In this document: one piece after another, positions 42,683-52,119 of the stretch | How positions within the stretch are numbered: the stretch's first letter is position 1 | Layout of the letters: each line of letters opens with the position of its first letter | Program-made: the position numbers and the translations under genes | NCBI RefSeq assembly: GCF_049116555.1 | Contig: NZ_JAGDYT010000008.1 | Location: forward strand, 1 to 64,000 | DNA: 64,000 nucleotides | Reading direction: 5' to 3' | Source: Maricaulis maris_C | Lineage (GTDB): Bacteria; Pseudomonadota; Alphaproteobacteria; Caulobacterales; Maricaulaceae | The notes under the pieces: model-generated | The model's input: the letters and a program-made list of their open reading frames with translations, nothing else | The model's database searches: none | What the model was told of the DNA's origin: nothing

Positions 42683-43284
42683 CAGAAGGGCAACCAGGCG
42701 CGACGACGCGAATAGGCCAGATACCCGATATTCGCACCCGCTCGCAGTCCGACACCCGAGCGGATCGGGGCGAGGGTGACATCGTCTGCGCGCTGGTAGT
42801 TCACCCCAAGGCCGGCCACAAAATAGGCCGTACCCTCGACGCCCGGAAAGCGCTGATAGAGGCGATCCACATCATCGAGATTATACACCAGCACGAAGAC
42901 GCGGCTGGCATTTCCGCCGGCATCAAAGCCGATTGAGGGGCCGCGCCAATAGACTTTCTGGCGCTCGTTGAGGCCGCGCAGGGTGAGGTAGCCTTCGCCA
43001 TAGCGCAGGCCGATGCCGGCTGCCCCGGCGACTTCCTCGCCGGCAATATAACCGACCGGGCGTCCCAGATCGGAGAAGACGCGTTCGAGCGCACTGGCCG
43101 CCGCTTCTGCCGTTACGCCGAAAAAGTCGGAGACCGCGTCCACGATTTCGTCTTGAGAATAGGATTCAACGGGGTCGGAGTACTCGCTGGGTTGGCCATA
43201 ATCGGCGGTCTGCTGATCCTGGGCAAACAATTGTGCGGGCATGCCGAAGGTCAAGGCGGCGAAGGCAGTCACAAGGGCACGCAT
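42682..43284 (-). CDS. eipA: EipA/DUF1134 envelope integrity protein
   Basis: A 200-residue secreted protein. The signal peptide is residues 1-22 (QLFAQ). The DUF1134 domain runs from about 45 to the end, with FFGVTAEAAASALERVFSDLG, GYIAGEEVAGAAGIGLRYGEG and VYWRGPSIGFDAGGNASRVF. EipA is a periplasmic beta-barrel-like protein needed for envelope integrity in Brucella and is conserved in alphaproteobacteria. I chose ATG 43284, with GGAG 7 nt upstream. The gene symbol follows homology only. Confidence 0.9.
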   Translation of the reverse strand: MRALVTAFAALTFGMPAQLFAQDQQTADYGQPSEYSDPVESYSQDEIVDAVSDFFGVTAEAAASALERVFSDLGRPVGYIAGEEVAGAAGIGLRYGEGYLTLRGLNERQKVYWRGPSIGFDAGGNASRVFVLVYNLDDVDRLYQRFPGVEGTAYFVAGLGVNYQRADDVTLAPIRSGVGLRAGANIGYLAYSRRRAWLPF

Positions 43285-43431
43285 GGAAAGCTCCATTGGC
43301 AAAACAGGTCCCGCCTGAATGACAGGCGAATAGGGCGACAGAGCGGCGAAAGGGTTATGGCTTCGTTAACGCGGCCCGATGACCGTGCCATGATACGCGC
43401 GTTCGAGGTATTCGCTGAGCAGGGTTCGGGT

Positions 43432-44787
43432 ATGGGCAGGGCACACGACACCATCATTATCGGAGCCGGCTTGTCCGGACTGCGAGCGGCGCAATTGCTC
43501 GCGCCGGACCATGATGTCTGTGTACTGGAAGCGCGTGACCGCGTCGGCGGAAGGGCCCTGGCGCACACTTTTGCCAATGGCGACACGGTTGATGTCGGCG
43601 GGCAATGGGTCGGGCCCGGTCAGACCCGGCTCTATGAGCTGATCGATGCGATGGGGCAGTCTGTCTACCCGCTGCATGACCAGGGCGACGGGCTGCTTCT
43701 CAATCGGGGGCGCTTGTCCCGCTATCGCGGTACGATCCCGAAACTGGCGCCTCATGTTCTTGTCAATCTACACCTGATGACAGGTCGTTTCGACGCCCTC
43801 GCGGCGCAGATCGACCCGGTCTCGCCCTGGACCCATCCGCGCGCGGCGGAATGGGACAGCATGACCGTCGCTGAATGGATGCGGCGCCAGGCCTGGACGC
43901 GCGAAGCCTTTGAGGTCTTCGCGGTCGGTATTGGCGCCGTTTTCGCAGCAGAACCGCATGAAGTCTCCCTCTTGCACGGGCTCTTTTACGCGCGCGCCGG
44001 CACGTCGCTGGACAATCTCATTTCGACATCGGGCGGGGCGCAGCAGGATCGGGTGCATGGCAATATGGCCGGGTTGGCGGATCGCATCGCCGCCGAGCTG
44101 GGAGACCGGGTCTCCTTGTCCATGCCGGTCTCGCGGATCCGCTGGAGTGATGATGGCGTCGAGGTCGATACGCCCGACGGCCCGGTTGCCGGGCGACGCG
44201 CGATCCTCGCCCTGCCGCCGAACCAGGCCATGCGGATCGACTGGGACCCGGTCCTGCCGGCCGCCAAGGCGGGGCTCTGGCTGCGCATGCCGCCGGGAGC
44301 CTGCATAAAATGCCTTGCCCAGTACGAGACCCCGTTCTGGCGCGAGCAGGGGTTGTCGGGCCAGGCCGTCGCGCCGCAACTGGATGTGCGGGTGACCTTT
44401 GACAATACCGAAGCCGGCAAGTCCGCGGGCCTCATGCTGGGCTTCATCGAGGGCGATCAGGCGCGCGTCTGGGCGCGGCGGGACCCCGCCGAGCGCCGCG
44501 CGGCCGTGCTTGAGGCCTTCGCCGCCTGTTATGGAGACCAGGCCCGGCACCCGATCGATTATGTCGATCAGGACTGGACCTCCGAGGTCTGGTCGCGCGG
44601 GTGCTATGCGGCGCTGATGGGACCGGGTGTGTGGACCGGGCATGGCGAATATCTGCGCACTCCGATCGGGCCCGTTCACATGGCGGGCACCGAAACAGCG
44701 CGGGCCTATTACGGCTATTTCGAAGGGGCTCTGGAAGCCGCCGAGCGGGCCGTGTCTGAAGTCAGAGCCGCGCTGGGGGCAGGCTGA
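43432..44787 (+). CDS. FAD-dependent amine oxidase
   Basis: A 451-residue flavin monoamine oxidase-type enzyme. The dinucleotide-binding motif IIIGAGLSGLRAAQLL (about residues 8-23) is followed by ARDRVGGRALAH and GGQWVGPGQTRLYEL. The C terminus has GPVHMAGTETARAYYGYFEGALEAAERA, where the flavin is held. The substrate is an amine that cannot be named from sequence. I chose ATG 43432 because AGGG lies 7 nt upstream and the Rossmann motif starts 8 codons later. ATG 43357 (AAAGGG upstream) and 43390 are alternatives. It overlaps the next gene by one base. Confidence 0.88.
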   Translation: MGRAHDTIIIGAGLSGLRAAQLLAPDHDVCVLEARDRVGGRALAHTFANGDTVDVGGQWVGPGQTRLYELIDAMGQSVYPLHDQGDGLLLNRGRLSRYRGTIPKLAPHVLVNLHLMTGRFDALAAQIDPVSPWTHPRAAEWDSMTVAEWMRRQAWTREAFEVFAVGIGAVFAAEPHEVSLLHGLFYARAGTSLDNLISTSGGAQQDRVHGNMAGLADRIAAELGDRVSLSMPVSRIRWSDDGVEVDTPDGPVAGRRAILALPPNQAMRIDWDPVLPAAKAGLWLRMPPGACIKCLAQYETPFWREQGLSGQAVAPQLDVRVTFDNTEAGKSAGLMLGFIEGDQARVWARRDPAERRAAVLEAFAACYGDQARHPIDYVDQDWTSEVWSRGCYAALMGPGVWTGHGEYLRTPIGPVHMAGTETARAYYGYFEGALEAAERAVSEVRAALGAG

Positions 44788-45962
44788 TGTGCGACACGAT
44801 TGCCCTGCGCCGGGCCGGCGCGGTCTGGTTTGCCAAGAATTCTGATCGCGAGCCCGATGAGATCCAGCGCGTGGAGCGTCATCCCGCAGTGTTCGGCGAT
44901 ACCCGTGAAAAACTCGCCTGCACCCATATCGAGATAGACCAGGTGCCGGACCGTCAGGCGGTCATCCTTTCGCGGCCTGACTGGATGTGGGGCGCCGAGA
45001 TGGGTGTGAACGGGGCCGGCGTGGCGATCGGCAATGAGGCGGTCTTCTCGCGCCGGGTGATGAGGCGCGGCGCGGCGTTGCTCGGCATGGACCTGGTGCG
45101 GCTGGGTCTGGAGCGGGGCGGCTCGGCGCACGAGGCCGCGGCGATCATCATCCATTTGCTGGAGACCCATGGCCAGGGCGGCCCCGCCGGCTGGCGCGAC
45201 AAGGGGTTTCGCTATGACAACAGTTTTCTGATCGCCGACGCGACCGAAATCCTGGTGTTGGAAACCTGCGGCCGTGAATGGCGTTTGGAGCGCGTGACAT
45301 CCCATGCGGCGATTTCGAATGCCTATGCCCTGGCCGGGCCGGTGACAATGGCCTCCGAAGGTGCGCCGATCGAGGGCTTCATGACCTCGGACGAGACCTG
45401 GCTGAGGCCCAAATTCGGTTGCGCGCGGGAGCGGCGGGTCTGTGCCCTGGCCGCGATCGAGGCGCTCGACACGCCCAGTCTTGCAGCCTTGGCCCGCATC
45501 ATGCGCCGGCACGATCATGGCGATGGTTTTGAGGGCGGCTCAAATCGCGATCTCTGCCTTCATCAGGGCGGGGGGGTGTTTGGCAAATTCCTTCGCCCCA
45601 GCCACACGACCAACTCGCTGCTGGTGCGCCTGATGCCGGGGGTCGCCCCGGCAATCACGATGACCGGCACCAAGACGCCGTGCATCTCGCTATACCGGCC
45701 GATTGCATTCGAGGGGGCGTCCAGCCTGCTCGGCACGCAGGTGTGGCAGTCAGGCGCTTCGCATCATGACCGAATGGCTGCAGAACCGCATGCGCGTGAC
45801 CAGGTTCGCGCCCGCATCGCCGCTGCGGAAACCCATATTTTCTCGGCCGTGGAGGCCGGGCGTCATGATGTGGCCGAGGCGCTGATTGAGGCCTGGGATG
45901 ATCACGGCCTCGCCGAAACAAATGGCAAAGGCGGCGCGGAGCGCGCCGCACCATCGGCCTGA
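44787..45962 (+). CDS. C69/secernin-type N-terminal nucleophile hydrolase
   Basis: A 391-residue protein beginning MCDTIALRRAGAVWFAKNSDR. Cys2 becomes the N-terminal nucleophile after Met removal, as in the C69 dipeptidase and secernin family. Further conserved features are GMDLVRLGLERGGSAHEAA, DATEILVLETCGREW and SRPDWMWGAEMGVN. Members cleave amide bonds of small peptides or acyl amino acids. Its ATG overlaps the stop of the amine oxidase gene (TGATG). The pair might break down an N-acylated amine (inference). Confidence 0.85.
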   Translation: MCDTIALRRAGAVWFAKNSDREPDEIQRVERHPAVFGDTREKLACTHIEIDQVPDRQAVILSRPDWMWGAEMGVNGAGVAIGNEAVFSRRVMRRGAALLGMDLVRLGLERGGSAHEAAAIIIHLLETHGQGGPAGWRDKGFRYDNSFLIADATEILVLETCGREWRLERVTSHAAISNAYALAGPVTMASEGAPIEGFMTSDETWLRPKFGCARERRVCALAAIEALDTPSLAALARIMRRHDHGDGFEGGSNRDLCLHQGGGVFGKFLRPSHTTNSLLVRLMPGVAPAITMTGTKTPCISLYRPIAFEGASSLLGTQVWQSGASHHDRMAAEPHARDQVRARIAAAETHIFSAVEAGRHDVAEALIEAWDDHGLAETNGKGGAERAAPSA

Positions 45963-46281
45963 CCATCACGCAGGCCTCGTCTGCCGTCACCAAGGTGTTG
46001 GCACCGCCGGACCCGGCGTCGGTCAAGTCACGGCGACCCGCCAGTGCATGGATCAGCCAGGCCTCACCCCCGCTCAGTCGCCCGGCCAGCCGGATCAGGG
46101 CGAACAGGGCGAGAACCGGTTTGGTCCTGCGAATCAATCCCTTGACCCTGAGAGCGTGACCCGTGCCAGCACCGGGGCCAGACCTTGCGGCGACCAAGCT
46201 GCGTAGATGGTGAAAACTTCATTTTTGCGACGGGCCCGCTGCGGGTAGTGTGCGGCACGGATTTTTCGGGGAGCATTCAAT
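45963..46281. other. 319-base intergenic region without a convincing gene
   Basis: On the minus strand an open frame (start about 46197) reads LIHALAGRRDLTDAGSGGAN, which looks weakly protein-like, but it continues for about 300 nt inside the C69 gene and has no ribosome binding site. On the plus strand the last 70 bases before the peptidase ATG are AT-richer and may hold its promoter. Confidence 0.5.
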
Positions 46282-48501
46282 ATGCGCACACTAATGATGA
46301 TCACCGCGAGCTCGGCCGCACTTCTTGCCGCCGCCTGCACGCCCGCCGACGACGCTGCCGACACGGGTGAGACGAGCGCGATGACCGAAACGATGAACGA
46401 CGCGACGCCCGACGCCGGCACCATGTCTGCGAACACCGAAATGGCCAGCCTTGAAAACCCGCTCCTGAGCGAGTGGACGGGCGGTTATGGCGGCACGCCG
46501 AACTTCGACACGGCCAGTCTCGACGACTTGAGCGGCGCGCTGCGTGAGGGCATGGAGCTCAACCTCGCCGAGATCGATGAAATTGCCTCCAATCCAGAGC
46601 CTGCCACTTTCGAGAACACCATTCTCGAGCTCGAGCGTGCCGGCGCCCCGCTCAGCCGGGTCTTCTCCCATTGGGGCATCTGGTCCTCGAACATGTCATC
46701 GCCGGAATTCCGCGATATCCAGCGCGAAATGTCGGGTGAAATCTCGGCCTTCAGTTCGCAGATCACGCAGAATGAGGCCCTCTTTTCGCGCGTGCGTGCG
46801 GTCTATGAAGGCGAAGAAATGGCCACGCTCACGCCGGCCCAGCAGCGCGTTGTGCAGCTGACCTATGATGGCTTTGCCCGCAATGGCGCGATGCTGGAAG
46901 GCGAGGCCGCCGAGCGTTATGCCGCGATCAATGCCCGACTGTCCGAATTGCACACCAGCTTCGCCAACAACGTGCTCAACGACGAACAGAGCTATGTCAC
47001 CTATCTGACCGAGGACCAGCTGTCCGGCCTTCCGGCCGACTTCGTGTCCGCGTCCGCCGCTGCAGCGGCGACCCGGGGCCGCGAAGGCGAGTATGCGATC
47101 ACCAATACGCGGTCCTCGATGGACCCCTTCCTGACCTTCTCGGACGAGCGCGACCTGCGTGAGCAGGTCTGGAATAATTACTATTCCCGCGGCGATAATG
47201 GCGGCGAGTACGACAATAACGCCATCATCACCGAAATCCTTCAGCTGCGCGACGAGCGCGTCGGTCTGCTGGGCTATGACAATTACGCGTCCTGGCGCCT
47301 CGAAAACCGCATGGCCGGCACGCCGGAGCGTGCCCAGGCCTTGATGGAAGGTGTGTGGACAGCCGCTGTCGCGCGCATCGAGGAAGAAGTCGCCGACATG
47401 CAGGCGCTCGCCGATGCCAATGGCGACGACATCACCATCGCACCCTGGGATTACCGCTATTACGCCGAGCAGGTTCGTTCGGCTCGCTATGACCTCGACA
47501 GTGAAGAGGTGAAGCAATACCTGCAGCTCGATAATCTGCGCGAAGGCATGTTCTACGTTGCCGGTGAGTTGTTCGGCTTTGCCTTCCGCGAACTGCCGGA
47601 AGGTGAAGTCTCGGTCTGGCATCCGACGGTGCGGGTGTGGGAAGTCACCAATCGCGAGACCGGCGAGAATGTCGGCCTGTGGTATCTCGACCCCTTCGCG
47701 CGCCAGGGCAAGCGCTCGGGCGCCTGGGCCAATTCCTTCCGCTCGCACACGACGATTGATGGCGAGACGAATGTCCTGGCCACCAATAATTCGAATTTCG
47801 TCGCGGGTGCCCCGGGTGAGCCGGTCCTCGTTTCCTTCGACGATGCGACCACTTTCTTCCACGAATTCGGTCACGCCCTGCACACGCTTTCATCCAATGT
47901 CGACTATCCGACCTTGAATGGCGGGGTCCGCGACTACACCGAATTCCAGTCGCAGCTTCTCGAGCGCTGGGTGCTTACCGACCCGGTGGTCAACAACTAT
48001 CTGACCCATGTCGAGACCGGCGAGCCGATGCCGCAAGCCCTGATCGACCGCATTCGTGCGGCGGCCAATTTCAACCAGGGCTTCTCGACCGGCGAGTATC
48101 TCGCCTCGGCCCTGATGGACATGGTCTATCACACGACCGATCCGGCCGAGATCACCGACCCGGACACATTCGAGCGTGAAACCCTCGAGCGCCTGGGCAT
48201 GCCGAGCGAGATCGTCATGCGTCACCGGTCTCCGCACTTCGGGCACATCTTCTCCGGCGAAGGCTATTCGGCCGGGTATTACGGCTATATGTGGGCTGAT
48301 GTGCTCACCGCTGACGCCGCGGAAGCCTTCCAGGACGCGCCGGGCGGTTTCTATGATCCGGGCGTTGCCGCCGATCTGGTCAACTATCTGTTTGCCCCGC
48401 GCAATTCGATGGACCCGGCGGAAGCGTATCGCCTGTTCCGCGGCCGTGATGCCGAAGTGTCCGCTCTGATGCGGGACCGTGGTTTCCCGGTCACCGAATA
48501 G
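46282..48501 (+). CDS. M3-family metallopeptidase lipoprotein (Dcp-like)
   Basis: A 739-residue zinc peptidase. It has a signal peptide with lipobox (LLAAACTP, Cys about 19), an acidic linker, and a long helical N part. The HEFGHALH catalytic motif is at residues 527-534. In peptidyl-dipeptidase Dcp a downstream Glu completes the zinc site. The lipid anchor places it at the envelope, unlike cytoplasmic Dcp or OpdA. It probably trims oligopeptides. A terminator follows. No ribosome binding site stronger than GGGGAG (about 14 nt upstream) is seen. Confidence 0.92.
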   Translation: MRTLMMITASSAALLAAACTPADDAADTGETSAMTETMNDATPDAGTMSANTEMASLENPLLSEWTGGYGGTPNFDTASLDDLSGALREGMELNLAEIDEIASNPEPATFENTILELERAGAPLSRVFSHWGIWSSNMSSPEFRDIQREMSGEISAFSSQITQNEALFSRVRAVYEGEEMATLTPAQQRVVQLTYDGFARNGAMLEGEAAERYAAINARLSELHTSFANNVLNDEQSYVTYLTEDQLSGLPADFVSASAAAAATRGREGEYAITNTRSSMDPFLTFSDERDLREQVWNNYYSRGDNGGEYDNNAIITEILQLRDERVGLLGYDNYASWRLENRMAGTPERAQALMEGVWTAAVARIEEEVADMQALADANGDDITIAPWDYRYYAEQVRSARYDLDSEEVKQYLQLDNLREGMFYVAGELFGFAFRELPEGEVSVWHPTVRVWEVTNRETGENVGLWYLDPFARQGKRSGAWANSFRSHTTIDGETNVLATNNSNFVAGAPGEPVLVSFDDATTFFHEFGHALHTLSSNVDYPTLNGGVRDYTEFQSQLLERWVLTDPVVNNYLTHVETGEPMPQALIDRIRAAANFNQGFSTGEYLASALMDMVYHTTDPAEITDPDTFERETLERLGMPSEIVMRHRSPHFGHIFSGEGYSAGYYGYMWADVLTADAAEAFQDAPGGFYDPGVAADLVNYLFAPRNSMDPAEAYRLFRGRDAEVSALMRDRGFPVTE

Positions 48502-48524
48502 GGCTTTCGAGTCTGACCGAGACG

Positions 48525-48556
48525 AGGCCGGCGGGGCAACCCGCCGGCCTTTTTTC
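48525..48556 (+). terminator. Rho-independent terminator of the M3 peptidase gene
   Basis: AGGCCGGCGGG (48525-48535) pairs with CCCGCCGGCCT (48540-48550) around a GCAA loop, followed by TTTTTC. An 11-bp GC-rich stem. Confidence 0.92.
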
Positions 48557-48574
48557 TGGCGGGTGCATGCGGGG

Positions 48575-49051
48575 CTAGTCCGGCAGGTCGGTCACCCCGA
48601 AATGTGGGCCGGCGCCGAGACGGCCCAGACGGTCCTGCGGGTTGTAAAGCTGGCAGGCTTTCAGCGACAGGCAGCCGCAACCGATGCAGCTGTCCAGCCG
48701 GCCCCGCATCCGGGTGAGGTCCTCTATCTGCTGGTCGAGCCGGTCCTTGAGGCTGGTGCTGATCCGCGCCCAGTCGGACTGGGTTGGTGTTCGCTGGTCT
48801 GGCAGCGAGGTCAGCGCTTCGCCGATTTCGCGGATGGTCAGGCCCAGTTGTTGGGCGATCAGGATGAAGGAGATGCGCCGCACATCGGCGCGCTTGAAGC
48901 GGCGCTGTCCTCCCGGATTTCGGGTCGGCTGGACCAAACCCTTGTCCTCGTAAAAGCGGATCGCCGATACGGTGACACCGGTGCGTTCGGCGAGCTGTCC
49001 GATCGACAGCGGATCGCCGGCTTTCGGTGAAATGAGATTTTTCTGATCCAA
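48575..49051 (-). CDS. soxR: Redox-sensitive MerR-family regulator SoxR
   Basis: A 158-residue regulator. A winged HTH (about residues 14-60, SIGQLAERTGVTVSAIRFYEDKG shown in part) and dimer helix precede the 2Fe-2S motif CIGCGCLSLKAC (about residues 123-134). Oxidation of this cluster by redox-cycling compounds turns SoxR on. It starts with TTG at 49051, with GAGG upstream inside the operator. No ATG lies earlier. In non-enteric bacteria SoxR controls a few local genes rather than soxS. Here the divergent VOC gene is the likely target. Confidence 0.92.
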   Translation of the reverse strand: MDQKNLISPKAGDPLSIGQLAERTGVTVSAIRFYEDKGLVQPTRNPGGQRRFKRADVRRISFILIAQQLGLTIREIGEALTSLPDQRTPTQSDWARISTSLKDRLDQQIEDLTRMRGRLDSCIGCGCLSLKACQLYNPQDRLGRLGAGPHFGVTDLPD

Positions 49052-49054
49052 AGC

Positions 49055-49085
49055 TTGACCTCAACCAAGGTTGAAGAACTATCTC
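49055..49085 (+). promoter_or_regulatory. SoxR operator and 19-bp-spacer promoter
   Basis: TTGACC (49055-49060) and TATCTC (49080-49085) are 19 bp apart. The spacer contains TCAACC AA GGTTGA (49061-49074), a perfect dyad that matches the soxbox pattern. It drives the VOC gene at 49132 and overlaps the start region of soxR. Confidence 0.8.
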
Positions 49086-49131
49086 ACAGCCTGTCCAAGC
49101 GGCCAAGCGGGTCGCAGTACAGGAGATTCCC

Positions 49132-49497
49132 ATGACCAATGCGATACTTGAACACGTCAATGTGACGGTCAGCGACCCCGCAGCGACGGCCCGTCGCCTG
49201 ACCGACTGGTTTGGCTGGCAGGTGCGCTGGCACGGCCCGGCCAAGAATGGCGGCACCACCTATCACGTTGGCGGCGAGGCCAGTTACGTCGCCGTCTATG
49301 CCTATCCAGAGCCGACCGACATGCCGGTGGGTCGACTCAACCATATCGGTGTTCAGGTCGATGATCTCGACGCCGCCGAGGCGCGGATCAAGGCCAGCGG
49401 TATCCAGACCCATTCCCATGGGGACTACGAGCCGGGTCGCCGCTTCTATTTTGATGACCCGGACGGGATCGAGTTCGAAGTGATCAGCTACGCCTGA
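49132..49497 (+). CDS. VOC-family (glyoxalase-fold) protein, likely SoxR target
   Basis: A 121-residue single-domain vicinal oxygen chelate protein. It begins ILEHVNVTVSDPAATA, with the metal-ligand His in HVNV. NHIGVQVDDLDAAEARI supplies a second His, and FYFDDPDGIEFEVISYA ends the fold with Glu. Such proteins act on aldehydes, antibiotics or aromatic compounds, and homologs are commonly found under SoxR control. CAGGAG lies 7 nt before the ATG. Confidence 0.88.
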   Translation: MTNAILEHVNVTVSDPAATARRLTDWFGWQVRWHGPAKNGGTTYHVGGEASYVAVYAYPEPTDMPVGRLNHIGVQVDDLDAAEARIKASGIQTHSHGDYEPGRRFYFDDPDGIEFEVISYA

Positions 49498-49549
49498 CCA
49501 GGCGACGGAAATCATTGGCAGGTGGGGCGGTTGTCGCTAGCGTCCGGTC

Positions 49550-50641
49550 ATGGATGACCTTTCCGCCCCGCCTTCCACTGACAGAACTGACGCGAACCGA
49601 CCGGATCAAATCTCGCCGCTCGCACAAGCCCGTGCCCTTGATCCCGCTCGATATGTCGGGTCCTCGGCGCTGCGTTTCGACCAAGATGAGGTCCTCTCCC
49701 GTGGCTGGCAGGTCGTGGCGCCAGTCTCGTCACTGGCAGCGCCTGGCGATCATGTCGTGCGCGAGATTGGCGGCGTGCCGATCCTTCTGGTTCGCAATGG
49801 CGAGGGCGCGCTCAACGGGTTCTTGAATATCTGTCGCCACCGCGCTGGCCCGCTCGCCCTGTGCGATGGCAGGGGCGCCAAGCGACTACGCTGCGCGTAT
49901 CACGGTTGGGCCTATGACCTGGACGGGCAATTGCGCGCGGCGCCGGAGATGCAGGCTGCGGAGGACTTTGATGTCTCGGGCATTGCGCTGGATCGGATCG
50001 AGGTCGAGATCTGGGGCGGGATGGTTTTTGCGCGCATCCGGTCCGGACCATCTTTCGTTGATGTGATGGCCGGCCTGGATGGCATTGTCGGGCCGGACCG
50101 CCTGGCGGGTCTGCAGCATCATCACAGTCGTCTTTATGATGTGGCCTGCAACTGGAAGGTCTATGTCGATAATTATCTGGAGGGCTATCACCTGCCCTTC
50201 GTCCATCCGGACCTGACCCAAATCGTTTCCTATCCGGACTACAAGACCGAGCTGGCGCGCTACTGGTCGCTGCAACGCTCTCCGATTGACGCCGAAACCG
50301 ACGCCTATGCGGCCGGTGAGGCGCTCTATTTCTTTATCTATCCCAACACCATGCTGAATATCCTGCCTGGCCGCATGCAGACCAATCGGGTTGTCCCCGA
50401 CGGGCCGGACCGCTGTCATGTCGAGTTCGATTTCTACTACGCGCCCGGTCAAGGCGGCCGCGCGGAAGCCGATGACGCCTTTTCCGACCGCGTCCAGGAG
50501 GAGGACAGGCTGATCTGCGAGCATGTCCAGAAAGGCCTCGCCTCCGGCGCTTACGACCCGGGTCGGCTCTCGCCGTCCCAGGAATCCGGTGTCTGGCACT
50601 GGCAGAATCTTTTGCGCGATGCCTATGCCAATTCCGGCTGA
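49550..50641 (+). CDS. Rieske-type oxygenase alpha subunit
   Basis: A 363-residue aromatic-ring-hydroxylating-type oxygenase. The Rieske 2Fe-2S ligands are Cys95/His97 (CRH) and Cys115/His118 (CAYH). The mononuclear iron site is around NYLEGYHLPFVHPDL (two His, about 214-223). Family members include choline/carnitine/glycine betaine monooxygenases and ring hydroxylases. No reductase or ferredoxin gene is adjacent. The ribosome binding site is weak. It is followed 24 nt later by an amino acid permease, which might import its substrate (inference). Confidence 0.9.
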   Translation: MDDLSAPPSTDRTDANRPDQISPLAQARALDPARYVGSSALRFDQDEVLSRGWQVVAPVSSLAAPGDHVVREIGGVPILLVRNGEGALNGFLNICRHRAGPLALCDGRGAKRLRCAYHGWAYDLDGQLRAAPEMQAAEDFDVSGIALDRIEVEIWGGMVFARIRSGPSFVDVMAGLDGIVGPDRLAGLQHHHSRLYDVACNWKVYVDNYLEGYHLPFVHPDLTQIVSYPDYKTELARYWSLQRSPIDAETDAYAAGEALYFFIYPNTMLNILPGRMQTNRVVPDGPDRCHVEFDFYYAPGQGGRAEADDAFSDRVQEEDRLICEHVQKGLASGAYDPGRLSPSQESGVWHWQNLLRDAYANSG

Positions 50642-50665
50642 TGGACGGCGCGTCCGGGGGGACAG

Positions 50666-51985
50666 ATGAACACCAAGGAAACCGACCAGCCGACGCTGGA
50701 AAAACCTACCCACAAGGCGATTGGCTTCTGGGGCTGCTGGTCACTCGTTGTGGGCATCATGATCGGATCCGGCATTTTCATGCTTCCGGTGGTCCTGGCG
50801 CCCTATGGCATGCTCGGCTTTACCGGCTGGATCGTGACCGCGGGCGGGTCCATCCTTCTCGCGCTTGTGCTGGGGCGCCTCGCACATCGAACGACCCGGT
50901 CGGGCGGGCCAATCGCCTACGCCCATGATGCCTTCGGTGATCTGGTCGGCTATCTGGTGGCCTGGGGTTACTGGGCGTCCTACTGGATCGGCATGCCCGT
51001 CATCGCGATCGCCTTCGTTGGCTATCTCACGGTTTTTGTCCCGGCTCTGGATAACGCCCCGATCGCTCAGGCCGGGTGTGCTCTTGCATTGATCTGGGGA
51101 CTGGGCTTGATCTCCCTTCATGGCATACGGGATGCCAGCATCGTGCAATTGTTGATGACCGTGCTCAAGCTTATCCCGATCTTCCTGATCATCGGGGTTG
51201 GGCTGTTCACCGGTGATGTTGCCAACCTGCCCGAGGCAAACCCGTCCGGTGGCAGTTTCTTCCCGGTGCTGGCGGCAACGGCACTCTTGACCATGTGGGC
51301 CTTTGCCGGACTGGAGTCTGCCACAGTGCCCGCCGGCGATGTGCGCGATGCGGCGAATACCGTCCCCAAGGCTACCGTGATTGGCACGATTACCGTGGCC
51401 CTCATCTATATTGCGGCAACGGCGTCGGTGATGTTGGTCGTGCCAGCTGCCGAGCTCGTGGACTCGACCTCGCCTTTCGCCGACGCGGCAAGGGCGCTGG
51501 GGAGTTGGGGGCCCGGTCTGATCGCTGCAGGCGCCATGATTTCAACCGCCGGCGCGCTGAACGGCGTGATCCTGCTGTCTGGCCAACTTCCGATGGCGGT
51601 CGCGCTCGACCGGCTTGCCCCAGCCATATTGGGTCACCGCAACAAGGGCGGGGCGCCGCAAGTCTCCCTGCTAATCTCCCTGACGCTCGGCTCCATCCTG
51701 CTGGTGGCGAACTATTCGCGCGGTCTGGTCGAGGCGTTCACCTTCCTGTTGATGATGAGCACGGTCTGCCTGCTCCTGCCGCTGTTGGTCAGTGCCCTGG
51801 CCGAGCTCCGCCATTCCTGGCGGTCGGCTCGCAGCTGGGCCATCATCGCCCTTGCAGCGGGTGCCTATTCTGCTTTCGCGGTGCTGGGATCGGGACTGGA
51901 AGTGCTGGCCTGGGGCGGCGTCCTCATCCTGGCCGGTCTGCCTGCCTATTGGCTCGGCAAGCCAAGACAGGTGGTCGAGGCTTAG
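50666..51985 (+). CDS. APC-family amino acid permease
   Basis: A 439-residue transporter with about twelve transmembrane helices. The first helix carries the APC motif SLVVGIMIGSGIFMLP (about residues 30-45), and RLAHRTTRSGGPIAYAHDAFG follows in the second loop. Residues 205-215 (LTMWAFAGLESA) are the helix 6 region. Arginine/agmatine or other amino acids are possible substrates. GGGGGGA precedes the ATG. Confidence 0.92.
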   Translation: MNTKETDQPTLEKPTHKAIGFWGCWSLVVGIMIGSGIFMLPVVLAPYGMLGFTGWIVTAGGSILLALVLGRLAHRTTRSGGPIAYAHDAFGDLVGYLVAWGYWASYWIGMPVIAIAFVGYLTVFVPALDNAPIAQAGCALALIWGLGLISLHGIRDASIVQLLMTVLKLIPIFLIIGVGLFTGDVANLPEANPSGGSFFPVLAATALLTMWAFAGLESATVPAGDVRDAANTVPKATVIGTITVALIYIAATASVMLVVPAAELVDSTSPFADAARALGSWGPGLIAAGAMISTAGALNGVILLSGQLPMAVALDRLAPAILGHRNKGGAPQVSLLISLTLGSILLVANYSRGLVEAFTFLLMMSTVCLLLPLLVSALAELRHSWRSARSWAIIALAAGAYSAFAVLGSGLEVLAWGGVLILAGLPAYWLGKPRQVVEA

Positions 51986-52119
51986 GGCAAACGGTTTCCG
52001 CCGACCTGTTTTCGCGCCGTTCCGGGCGGTGGCCCGGCTGTCATCTCTGCTCGAACCGTTTCGGTCAAACAGCCTATCCCGCTTGGCCAAACCGCTTGGC
52101 GATGCTACCTGCCCGCTCC

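Noticed and set aside
45655..46197. Minus-strand frame over the gap between the C69 and M3 genes
   Set aside because: It is weakly protein-like near its start, but half of it lies inside the C69 gene and there is no ribosome binding site or domain. Kept only as a note on the gap.
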